A stretch of DNA of 13,131 bases from the NCBI GenBank assembly GCA_964392085.1, contig CAYMOV010000071.1, positions 1 to 13,131 on the forward strand. The letters are read 5' to 3'. The notes below the pieces were generated by a model. It was not told where the DNA came from and searched no databases. It worked only from the letters and a program-made list of their open reading frames with translations. This document shows, piece by piece, positions 1 to 6,013 of this stretch; the stretch's first letter is position 1; each line of letters starts with the position of its first letter. The stretch is from CAYMOV01 sp964392085 (GTDB lineage: Bacteria; Oederibacteriota; Muellerivitia; Muellerivitales; Muellerivitaceae). Position numbers and translations under genes: made by a program.

Positions 1-130
1 GGGGGCCTTCGGGGAGATCCTGCTGACGCTGTCCGAGAACGCCCCGGTCCTGGCCTCGGCCAACGACACCGCCGTGGACGGTCCGAAGGCCGCGGACGAA
101 ACAACGGAAGAGCCGAACGAAAAAGCGTAA
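1..130 (+). CDS. scpA: ScpA C-terminal end (segregation and condensation protein A), partial
   Basis: The window opens inside a reading frame (codons from base 2) that ends at TAA 128-130. About 42 residues are visible: a short hydrophobic stretch GAFGEILLTL followed by an acidic, Ala/Thr/Glu-rich tail. ScpA is the kleisin subunit of the bacterial SMC-ScpAB condensin; its C-terminal winged helix usually ends in a 'FG(D/E)I' type strand, which fits GAFGEILLTL. The next gene is unmistakably scpB, the normal partner downstream of scpA. The call rests on this context plus a short match, because the diagnostic N-terminal SMC-binding part lies outside the window. The acidic tail after the last strand is longer than I would expect and is probably disordered. 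Confidence 0.72.
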   Translation, partial: GAFGEILLTLSENAPVLASANDTAVDGPKAADETTEEPNEKA

Positions 131-135
131 ACTTT

Positions 136-266
136 GCCACCGATGAACATGGATGAACACCGATAAAGAAATTCCGGGTTAAACGGCACCGGCCATCCTT
201 GCGGTGTGAAAAGGTTTTCGGCTTGAGCCTGATCTCCATCCATGTTCATCGGTGTTCATCGGTGGC
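136..266. repeat. Inverted repeat pair of GATGAACA/TGTTCATC units between scpA and scpB
   Basis: Bases 136-164 (GCCACCGATGAACATGGATG and onward to ACACCGAT) are mirrored by 241-266 (CATGTTCATCGGTGTTCATC then GGTGGC). Aligned as reverse complements over 26 bases they differ at 4 positions. Each arm is itself two copies of an about 10-bp unit, so several registers of pairing are possible. The 76-bp centre (165-240) has no coding signal. The pair fills most of the 213-bp gap and would form a long hairpin in RNA or cruciform in DNA. It resembles repeats common between genes in environmental genomes; function unknown. Confidence 0.8.
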
Positions 267-343
267 TAAAATGTTGTGGCTTTGCTGTTAACCCAATACC
301 CTGTGGCCCCGTTTCGCGACGCGGGCCGACCGATCGGTGAGCC

Positions 344-1060
344 ATGGAAAGCGAAAAACTGAAGAAGGTCCTCGAGAGCCTGCTGTTCGTCAGCGAACAG
401 CCCCTGACCGCGAAGCGCGCGGCCGCCCTGGCCAAGGACGCCACCGTGGACGAGGTGAAGGAGGCCTTCACGGCGCTCCAGGCCGAGATCGAGGCGCTGG
501 ACCGCAGTTTCCAGCTCGTGGAGATCGGCGAGGGGTGGCAGCTGCTGACCCGCGGCGAGTACCACAAGTGGGCGAAGGAACTTTACAAGGTGGTCACCAC
601 CACCCGCCTCACCAAGCCCGCCCTCGAGGCCCTCGCCATCATCGCCTACAAGCAGCCCGTGACCCGGGCTGAGGTCGAGGCCATCCGGGGCGTGGACGTG
701 GCCAACATGATGCAGACCCTGCTCGAGAAGAAGATGATCCGCATCCTGGGGCGGGCCGAGGCCGCCGGGCGGCCCCTGCTGTACGGCACCACCCATGAGT
801 TCCTCATCCACTTCGGCCTGAAGGACCTGTCGGACCTGCCGCGCATCTCCGAGATCCAGGAACTGGCCGGCAACCAGCTATCGCCCGACCTGATGAAGGA
901 GATGGAAGGGGAGCTGAGGCGCCGGGAGACCAAGCTGGGCCTGTCGCCCATGGACCTGGAAGCCCCCGTCCCCGCCGCGGAAGCGGAAGGCGCACCGGCC
1001 GGGGAAGCCCCCGTGGAAACCGCTCCGGTGGAGCCTGCGCCCGACTCGGACATCACTTAA
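344..1060 (+). CDS. scpB: ScpB, segregation and condensation protein B
   Basis: This 238-residue protein is the ScpB subunit of the SMC-ScpAB condensin, which compacts and helps segregate newly replicated origins. ScpB dimerises and its tandem winged helices bind the middle of ScpA. The N-terminus (KLKKVLESLLFVSEQPLTAK) is the classic first ScpB helix, and the central ALEALAIIAYKQPVTRAEVE followed by IRGVDV is the family signature of the second winged helix; RPLLYGTTHEFLIHFGL follows as usual. Residues after about 200 form an Ala/Pro/Glu-rich tail (APVPAAEAEGAPAGEAPVE) that extends the common ~190-residue core and is likely disordered. The ATG at 344 gives the expected N-terminus; the upstream GGTGA (336-340) is a weak, close ribosome site. 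The 213-bp gap to scpA is unusual, since these genes are often tightly coupled. Confidence 0.96.
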   Translation: MESEKLKKVLESLLFVSEQPLTAKRAAALAKDATVDEVKEAFTALQAEIEALDRSFQLVEIGEGWQLLTRGEYHKWAKELYKVVTTTRLTKPALEALAIIAYKQPVTRAEVEAIRGVDVANMMQTLLEKKMIRILGRAEAAGRPLLYGTTHEFLIHFGLKDLSDLPRISEIQELAGNQLSPDLMKEMEGELRRRETKLGLSPMDLEAPVPAAEAEGAPAGEAPVETAPVEPAPDSDIT

Positions 1061-1180
1061 CCACCCCCACCCCGACCCGCCCCCCTCGAGGGAGAGGGTG
1101 AACTGAACGTGGTTTTTTACAATTTCCCTCGTCCCTTGGGGGAGAGGGCGGGCCCGAAGGGCCGGGGTGAGGGGCGCTTT
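1061..1180. repeat. GC-rich palindromic repeat (CCCTCxCCCC family, copy 1)
   Basis: Directly after the scpB stop, CCACCCCGACCCGCCCCCCT (1067-1086) continues into the perfect palindrome CCCTCGAGGG (1083-1092) and GAGAGGG. After a T-rich bridge (1111-1124) comes CCCTCGTCCCTTGGGGGAGA with GGGCGGGCCCGAAGGGCCGG and GGTGAGGGG (1126-1176). The second block is an expanded reverse complement of the first, so the two can fold into one long hairpin. A related copy lies at 11477-11533. It may stop or attenuate transcription out of scpB, but the T6 run (1113-1118) is too far from the first stem for a standard terminator. Confidence 0.7.
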
Positions 1181-1217
1181 CATCCTTGTGGTGAAACCAG
1201 TTTAAATCCAATACCTT

Positions 1218-1223
1218 AAGGTG
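1218..1223 (+). promoter_or_regulatory. Ribosome binding site AAGGTG deciding the RluB start
   Basis: AAGGTG ends 5 bases before ATG 1229. It overlaps the alternative in-frame GTG at 1223, which therefore could not use it. This favours ATG 1229, which also gives the family-typical N-terminus MRLNQFLARAGV. Confidence 0.6.
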
Positions 1224-1228
1224 TGACT

Positions 1229-2029
1229 ATGCGGTTGAACCAATTCCTGGCCCGGGCCGGGGTTTCCTCCAGGCGCGGCGGCGATGACCTGATCCGCCAA
1301 GGCGCGGTTTCCGTCAACGGGGCCGGCGTGACCGATATGGGCCGCCAGGTGGACCCGGCCAAGGATTCCATCAAGGTCAACGGCAAGCGGGTCACCCTCA
1401 AGGAATTCCACTACTACCTCTATTACAAGCCCGACGGGGTGATGTGCACCCTCGAGGACCCCGAGGACCGGCCGAACCTGGGGGACATGGTCCGGCGCCT
1501 GGGGGCCGGCCGGCTGTTCCCGGTGGGCCGCCTCGACTTCCACACCGAGGGGCTCCTGCTCCTCACCAACGACGGGGCCCTGGCCCAGAAACTCCTGCAC
1601 CCGAAGTTCCAGGTGGCCCGGATCTACCAGGCCAAGGTCCAAGGCATCCTCACCCCGGAGGAATTCGAGCGTCTCGGCAAGGGCCTGAGGCTGGAGGACG
1701 GATGGGCCAGCGCCGAGGCGAAGCCCATGGAGAAGTTGGAGACCAATTCCTACGTCCAATTGATCGTGCGGGAGGGCCGCAACCGCCTGGTCCGCCGATT
1801 GATGGAGGCCATGGGCCACCCCGTCGTCAAACTGAAGCGGGTCGGTTTCGGCCCCCTGAAGCTCCATCCCATGAAGCCCGGCGACGTCCGGGAATTGGAA
1901 CCGCGTGAACTCAAGGACCTTTGGCGCTCCACGGGAGTGGCCAACCCGGCCCCCCGGAAGCCCCGGAAACCCGGTTTCAAGAACAAGAAGCGGTTGACCC
2001 GATCACCCCGTCAGGGCGGCGCCCAGTAG
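1229..2029 (+). CDS. rluB: RsuA/RluB-family 23S rRNA pseudouridine synthase
   Basis: A 266-residue enzyme that isomerises a specific rRNA uridine to pseudouridine during ribosome assembly. Residues 1-60 form an S4 RNA-binding domain (MRLNQFLARAGVSSRRGGDD...VSVNG). The catalytic motif is GRLDFHTEGLLLLTNDG with the nucleophilic aspartate at position 103, and EGRNRLVRRLMEAMGHPV followed by LKRVGFGPLKL is the conserved C-terminal core of the RsuA/RluB/RluE/RluF group. The position after scpB favours RluB (helix 89 region of 23S rRNA in model bacteria), but sequence alone does not separate the subfamilies with certainty. The tail from about residue 240 is strongly basic (KPRKPGFKNKKRLTRSPR), as in many RluB proteins, and probably contacts rRNA. 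The stop at 2027-2029 is followed by a 78-bp gap to the cyclase gene. Confidence 0.93.
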   Translation: MRLNQFLARAGVSSRRGGDDLIRQGAVSVNGAGVTDMGRQVDPAKDSIKVNGKRVTLKEFHYYLYYKPDGVMCTLEDPEDRPNLGDMVRRLGAGRLFPVGRLDFHTEGLLLLTNDGALAQKLLHPKFQVARIYQAKVQGILTPEEFERLGKGLRLEDGWASAEAKPMEKLETNSYVQLIVREGRNRLVRRLMEAMGHPVVKLKRVGFGPLKLHPMKPGDVRELEPRELKDLWRSTGVANPAPRKPRKPGFKNKKRLTRSPRQGGAQ

Positions 2030-2107
2030 CCCCACCCCGTCCCCGGGACCCCCCGTTTTGTGTAAAATACCCCACGCTTCCATCCCATCTCCCGCATCGA
2101 GGGTTTC

Positions 2108-3769
2108 GTGAGCGAACCGGTCCCCACCCCCATCCCCGCCCCCAAGGCCTTCGCCCGTAAACGGCATTTCTTCTCCCTCCGGGTCAAGTTCATCCTCGTC
2201 CTGACCCTGCTCATCGGGACGATCATGGGCGCCGTCACCTGGATGGTCTTGAACCAGGTCCGGCAGACGTTGGTGCGCCAGGTCATCGACCGCGGCGAGG
2301 CCCAGGTGAAGAGCCTGACCTTCAACTGCGTCGACCCGCTCCTGACCCACTTCAGCCAGGAAGCCACCGAGGACGTCAACATCCCCTTGATGCAGTTCGT
2401 CAAGGACGCCGTCCAGGTGGAGACGAACAGCACCCACGACGTGGACCCGACCCTCATGGGGTCCTTGCCGCCCTGGCAACAGGCGCTTTTCGACCAGATC
2501 ACCCAGCTCAACGCCCTGGTCCAGGACTCCCTCTGGAAGAACCGCGACCAGACCCGGTTGGGCGACGTGGAATACGCCGTCATCACCGATAAGGATGGGC
2601 GCCTGGTGGCGCTCCGCACCAACCGCACCACCACCGACCAGGACCTCCAACGGGTCATCCAGAAGGAACCCTACCTCCTGCCCGCCGGCGTGAGGTCGTT
2701 GACCGATTCCGAGCGGCTCTCGGGCCAGGTGGTGACCCAGCCCTTCCGCAGCCAGGAAGGCCAGACCTTCTACCACATGCAGGCGCCGATCCTCACCCAG
2801 ATCGTCGAGGACGGCCAGCCCAAGAAGGTCTCCATCGGGGTGATCCACCTGGGCATGAACCAGAACTCGATCCTGCGGGTCGAACGGTCGGTGGCCGTCA
2901 CCATCATCCTCATCTCGGGCATCGCCCTGGCCGTCGGCATCCTTTTCATGATGCTGTTCGTGACCTTCCTGGTGAAGCCCATCGGCCTCCTGGTGAACGG
3001 CGTGTCGGCCATCGCCTCCGGCAACCTCGACCAGAAGATCCAGCTCAAACGGGGAGACGAATTGGGGGACCTGACCGACGCCTTCAACGACATGGCCAAG
3101 AGCCTCCGCGAGAAGGAGATGCTCAAGGGCGCCTTCTCCAAATACGTCACCAAGAGCGTGGTGGACCGGATCATGGCCAACGAGGGGGGGCTCAAGCTCG
3201 GGGGCGAGAAGAAGGAGGTCTCCGTGTTCTTCTCGGATATCCGGGGCTTCACCCCCATGTCCGAGCAATTGAGCCCGGAGGAAGTCGTCCACCTCCTGAA
3301 CGAGTACTTCACCGAGATGGTGAAGATCATCTTCAAGTACGAGGGCACCCTCGACAAGTTCATGGGGGACGCCATCATGGCCATCTTCGGCGCGCCCGTG
3401 GACCTGCCGGACCACGCCGAGCGGGCCGTGCTGGCCGCCGTCGAGATGTCCGCCAAGATGAAGGAACTGCAGGCCAAGTGGCGCATGGAGGGCAAGAAGG
3501 AGGTCAACATCGGCATCGGGATCAACACCGGTGATGTCGTCGTAGGCAACCTGGGAAGCCTGGAACGCATGGAATACACCGCCATCGGCGACAACGTGAA
3601 CCTCGCCCAACGGCTGGAATCGGTGGCCGAGAAGGGCCAGATCCTCATCTCCTCCTCCACCTACGAGCGGGTCAAGCACAAGGTCAACGCCCGCATGCTG
3701 GATCCCATCAAGCTGAAGGGAAAGGCCGACAAGGTGATTCCCTATGAGGTGGAGGGGTTGAAAGCGTAA
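2108..3769 (+). CDS. Membrane class III adenylate cyclase with extracytoplasmic sensor and HAMP
   Basis: A 553-residue one-component receptor predicted to make cAMP from ATP. Order: Pro-rich N-terminus; membrane helix about 27-48; extracytoplasmic domain about 49-261, possibly Cache/PAS-like from the stretch EYAVITDKDGRLVALRTN; membrane helix about 262-287; HAMP about 288-340 ending in GDELGDLTDAFNDMAKSL; class III cyclase from about 365. The two metal-binding aspartates are visible (D377 in FFSDIRGF, D421 in KFMGDAIMAIFG). K418 and T491 (YTAIGD) are the adenine-type base-recognition residues, and N498 and R502 (NLAQR) are the transition-state pair, so the domain should be active as a homodimer. 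GTG 2108 is preceded by GAGGG (2099-2103) at a 4-base spacing. The ligand is unknown and no cAMP-binding protein is encoded in the window. Confidence 0.93.
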   Translation: MSEPVPTPIPAPKAFARKRHFFSLRVKFILVLTLLIGTIMGAVTWMVLNQVRQTLVRQVIDRGEAQVKSLTFNCVDPLLTHFSQEATEDVNIPLMQFVKDAVQVETNSTHDVDPTLMGSLPPWQQALFDQITQLNALVQDSLWKNRDQTRLGDVEYAVITDKDGRLVALRTNRTTTDQDLQRVIQKEPYLLPAGVRSLTDSERLSGQVVTQPFRSQEGQTFYHMQAPILTQIVEDGQPKKVSIGVIHLGMNQNSILRVERSVAVTIILISGIALAVGILFMMLFVTFLVKPIGLLVNGVSAIASGNLDQKIQLKRGDELGDLTDAFNDMAKSLREKEMLKGAFSKYVTKSVVDRIMANEGGLKLGGEKKEVSVFFSDIRGFTPMSEQLSPEEVVHLLNEYFTEMVKIIFKYEGTLDKFMGDAIMAIFGAPVDLPDHAERAVLAAVEMSAKMKELQAKWRMEGKKEVNIGIGINTGDVVVGNLGSLERMEYTAIGDNVNLAQRLESVAEKGQILISSSTYERVKHKVNARMLDPIKLKGKADKVIPYEVEGLKA

Positions 3770-3780
3770 AACAACATAAG

Positions 3781-3796
3781 CCGCTAGCCGCTGGCG
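3781..3796. repeat. CCGCTAGCCGCTGGCG short repeat (TTAGCCGCTGG family, copy 1)
   Basis: Two imperfect 7-8 bp units (GCCGCTA, GCCGCTGG) stand 11 bases after the cyclase stop. The 11-mer TAGCCGCTGGC (3785-3795) is repeated exactly at 11437-11447 after mutS. The rest of the gap to 3958 is A/G-rich without an ORF I trust. A small inverted repeat, GGTCC 3927-3931 with GGACC 3941-3945, sits just before the next gene's ribosome site. Confidence 0.5.
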
Positions 3797-3958
3797 ACGA
3801 CTAGACCCAGACGAACGACAAACGATCGAAACAAAGCGATAAAACGCAATAAAACGGCAGGGACGGATCCAAAGGGCGGGTGGGGATCAAAAGAGCGGGA
3901 TGCGGAGTCAAAAACAAGATGCCCCGGGTCCAACCCCGCGGGACCAAGGCGAGAGACC

Positions 3959-5239
3959 GTGAGCGACGAGAAACAGAACATCATCAAGCTGGCCTTCGTG
4001 TACACCCAGAACGGGGAGTGGTACAAGGCCATCGAGGAATACCGCAAGATCCTCCAGAGCGAGCCGGATAACGCGGCGCTCCTGAACTCCATCGGCGACG
4101 CCTTCGGCCGCAAGGGCGACGACCAGGACGCCCTCGACAGCTATTGGCACGCCCGTGGGATCTTCATGGCCCAGGGCAACACCGCCAAGGTGGGATCCAT
4201 CGAGAAGAAGGTCGCCAAGCTCAACGCCGACCGGATGGACGCCAAGCACAAGGCCCTGGTGCGGACGCTCCAGAAGACCTCCGAGGCCGACCAGATGGTG
4301 CAGGAGGGGCGATTCGACGAGGCCCTGGGACTTTACCGGCAGATGATCGAGGCCGAGCCCTCGAACCACTCCTACCGCGAGAAGCTGGCCGCCATCTTCC
4401 TGGAGAACGCCCAGGTGTCCGAGGCCGCGGATGAGTTCAGGGCCATCGCCCAGGCCCACCTGGAGGCGGGGCACGTCGAACCCGCCAAGCTGTACCTGGC
4501 CAAGTCCGCCGAGATCGACGGTGACAGCCCGGCCCAAGTGCGGCTCGAATGCTTCCTCGCCGAGTCGGCCGGCGATACGGCCAAGCTCGGGGAACTGATG
4601 GAGCGCCTGGCCCAGTCCGAGCACCAATCCGGCCGACATGAGCTGGCCCTGGAGGCCGCCAAGAAGGCCCAGGCCGCCGGGCGGGGGGGCTTGGACATGG
4701 TGATCGCCAAGAGCCAATTGGCCCTCAAGCAATATCCCGAGGCGCGGGCCGCCTTCCAGAAGCTCCACGACGCCAATCCCTCGGATGATTCGCTGTTGGA
4801 ACCCCTCCTGACCCTGGACGAGCAGGCCAAGGATTGGGCCTCCGCGGTGGGCCGGGTGAACCAACTGCTGGCCAGGAAGGGGGACGACCCGGGGCTGCTC
4901 AACCGGGCCGCCCGCATCCACCTACAGGCGGGCAAGAGCCCGGAGGCCGCGCAGATTTACCTCAAACTGGCGGGGGGCGCCTTCAAGGAAGGCAAGTTCG
5001 ACGCGGTGCTGAACTACTTCAGCTCCATCCTGGCTTTCCAGCCCGACAACGTGGAGATCCTCAAGAAGAAGGCCGAGATCCTCTTCAAGATGGGGAAGAG
5101 ACCCGAGACGATCGCCGCCTATAAGGAACTCGAGAAGACCCTCACCCACAAGAAGCTCACGGACGAGGCCCGCAAGATCGCCATGCTGGTGAACAAGATC
5201 CAGAGCCTGCCCGACCACCCGACGAAGGGAACCGTCTGA
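3959..5239 (+). CDS. Cytoplasmic tetratricopeptide-repeat protein
   Basis: A 426-residue, almost entirely helical protein built from TPR units; I do not recognise a specific family. Clear TPRs occur at about 8-38 (FVYTQNGEWYKAIEEYRKIL...P), 41-75 (LLNSIGDAFGRKGDDQDALD), around 97-135 (ADQMVQEGRFDEALGLYRQM) and near the C-terminus (GGAFKEGKFDAVLNYFSSIL then EILFKMGKRPETIAAYKELE); the middle has degenerate repeats rich in Ala, Glu and Lys. No signal peptide or membrane helix is visible, so it should act in the cytoplasm, probably as a protein-binding scaffold. GTG 3959 is preceded by AAGGCGAG (3946-3953). It follows the cyclase after 189 bp and precedes a small membrane protein; whether these work together is unknown. 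No enzymatic motif is seen. Confidence 0.88.
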   Translation: MSDEKQNIIKLAFVYTQNGEWYKAIEEYRKILQSEPDNAALLNSIGDAFGRKGDDQDALDSYWHARGIFMAQGNTAKVGSIEKKVAKLNADRMDAKHKALVRTLQKTSEADQMVQEGRFDEALGLYRQMIEAEPSNHSYREKLAAIFLENAQVSEAADEFRAIAQAHLEAGHVEPAKLYLAKSAEIDGDSPAQVRLECFLAESAGDTAKLGELMERLAQSEHQSGRHELALEAAKKAQAAGRGGLDMVIAKSQLALKQYPEARAAFQKLHDANPSDDSLLEPLLTLDEQAKDWASAVGRVNQLLARKGDDPGLLNRAARIHLQAGKSPEAAQIYLKLAGGAFKEGKFDAVLNYFSSILAFQPDNVEILKKKAEILFKMGKRPETIAAYKELEKTLTHKKLTDEARKIAMLVNKIQSLPDHPTKGTV

Positions 5240-5244
5240 ACCGC

Positions 5245-5315
5245 GGAATCCGGAATTAAGGATTGAGTTTTTTTGTCTTCGAGCTAAGGCGTCCCATTCC
5301 TAATCCCTCATTCCC
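5245..5315. repeat. Inverted repeat of GGAAT/GGATTAGG-type units (copy 1)
   Basis: GGAATCCGGAATTAAGGATT (5245-5264) is mirrored imperfectly by CCATTCCTAATCCCTCATTC (5294-5313). The same unit types recur in the gap before mutS (8713-8793). The repeat occupies the region that an upstream TTG (5263) would add to the next gene, which argues that this region is not coding. Confidence 0.65.
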
Positions 5316-5322
5316 TCTCCCC

Positions 5323-5328
5323 GGGGTG
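5323..5328 (+). promoter_or_regulatory. Ribosome binding site GGGGTG for the zinc-ribbon gene
   Basis: GGGGTG ends 6 bases before GTG 5335, a good spacing, and supports that start over the TTG at 5263. A GTG at 5326, inside this site, is in frame and cannot be wholly excluded. Confidence 0.45.
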
Positions 5329-5334
5329 TCCCAC

Positions 5335-5742
5335 GTGACCGTCCCAGAAATCCAAATTCCCGCTCCTGTCCGGCCCAAGCGCGAGCACCGCACCACGGAC
5401 ATCAAGTGCCTCGGATGCGGGGCCTATAACATCCCCGAGAACATCGTCTGCGGGGCCTGCGGAGCCAACTTGCCGGTCATCTATGGGAGCGACGGCAAGG
5501 TATTCAGCTGGGAAAGCGATTCGCCCTATTGGGCCGGGTACCAGAAGACCCGCCGGGAGGGGCCGCCCGCCTCCCCCGCGGTCTTCATCGCGGTCCGGGT
5601 GCTGGTCATCCTGGGCCTATTCGTCCTGTTGACCGCGATCATCAAGCGGTTCGAACTGCCGGCCATGGGATCCTTCATCGGCGTCATCGCGATCCTGGTG
5701 GTCACGGTCCGGATGTTCATCCCGGCGAATCGACCCCATTGA
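5335..5742 (+). CDS. Small membrane protein with N-terminal zinc ribbon
   Basis: A 135-residue protein not assignable to a named family. Residues 25-42 hold two CxxC knuckles (C25-L-G-C28 and C39-G-A-C42, ten residues apart), a compact zinc ribbon of the kind used for protein or nucleic-acid contacts. An aromatic/polar linker (VFSWESDSPYWAGYQKTRRE) leads to two C-terminal membrane helices at about 82-103 and 110-129, separated by a short loop (KRFELP). With two helices the zinc ribbon and the C-terminal tail should lie on the same side, most likely the cytoplasm. The chosen GTG start avoids translating the upstream repeat. It lies 95 bp after the TPR gene and could share its transcript, but no partner is evident. 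Its stop (5740-5742) runs into another repeat. Confidence 0.75.
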   Translation: MTVPEIQIPAPVRPKREHRTTDIKCLGCGAYNIPENIVCGACGANLPVIYGSDGKVFSWESDSPYWAGYQKTRREGPPASPAVFIAVRVLVILGLFVLLTAIIKRFELPAMGSFIGVIAILVVTVRMFIPANRPH

Positions 5743-5900
5743 ACCACGGGGGCCATGGGGGTACGGGGAACCACCCTTGGTTTCGCGGGCAAGTGCTTGA
5801 AATTCCAACCGCGGGAAATGGCTTCCAACCCAATCCAAGCCAGTCGTCGGAAAACCCAGTAACCCTCCCTCCGTGACCTCCTTTTCCCCCGTGGTGAACC
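5741..5900. repeat. Inverted pair of CCACGGGGG-type repeats
   Basis: GAACCACGGGGGCCATGGGG followed by GTACGGGGA (5741-5769) overlaps the previous stop codon. In opposite orientation, CCCTCCGTGACCTCCTTTTC followed by CCCCGTGGTGAACC (5864-5900) closes the element; both arms share the core CCACGGGGG. The roughly 95-bp centre (5770-5863) has no gene. This resembles the 'CCACGGAGGCACGGAGG' intergenic repeats seen in many environmental genomes. The pair could fold into a large hairpin between the zinc-ribbon gene and the miaB promoter. Confidence 0.65.
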
Positions 5901-5921
5901 CGTTTTAGCCTCCGGCTTCGG

Positions 5922-5950
5922 TTGCCCTGGGCCCCTGGGCCCCTTAAAAT
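5922..5950 (+). promoter_or_regulatory. Sigma70-like promoter for miaB
   Basis: TTGCCC (5922-5927) and TAAAAT (5945-5950) are separated by exactly 17 bases in otherwise very GC-rich DNA. Transcription would start near 5957 and give a leader of about 55 bases before the miaB TTG at 6014. This implies that miaB and the following gene start a new transcription unit. Confidence 0.5.
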
Positions 5951-6013
5951 AACCCCTCCAAAAACACGCCGTCCCGCCGACCCGAGGGGTCCGGGGCCCC
6001 CCGAAAGAAGACC

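Noticed and set aside
1083..1118. Terminator after scpB from the CCCTCGAGGG palindrome and a T6 run
   Set aside because: The T run starts 21 bases after the stem, too far for an intrinsic terminator.
2003..3679. Long open frame on the minus strand opposite the cyclase gene
   Set aside because: It is rich in His, Gly, Leu, Asp and Glu with no recognisable domain. It is the antisense shadow of a GC-rich coding gene, and the plus-strand cyclase is certain.
5263..5334. N-terminal extension of the zinc-ribbon protein from TTG 5263
   Set aside because: The added residues would translate the inverted repeat, and GTG 5335 has a better-spaced ribosome site.
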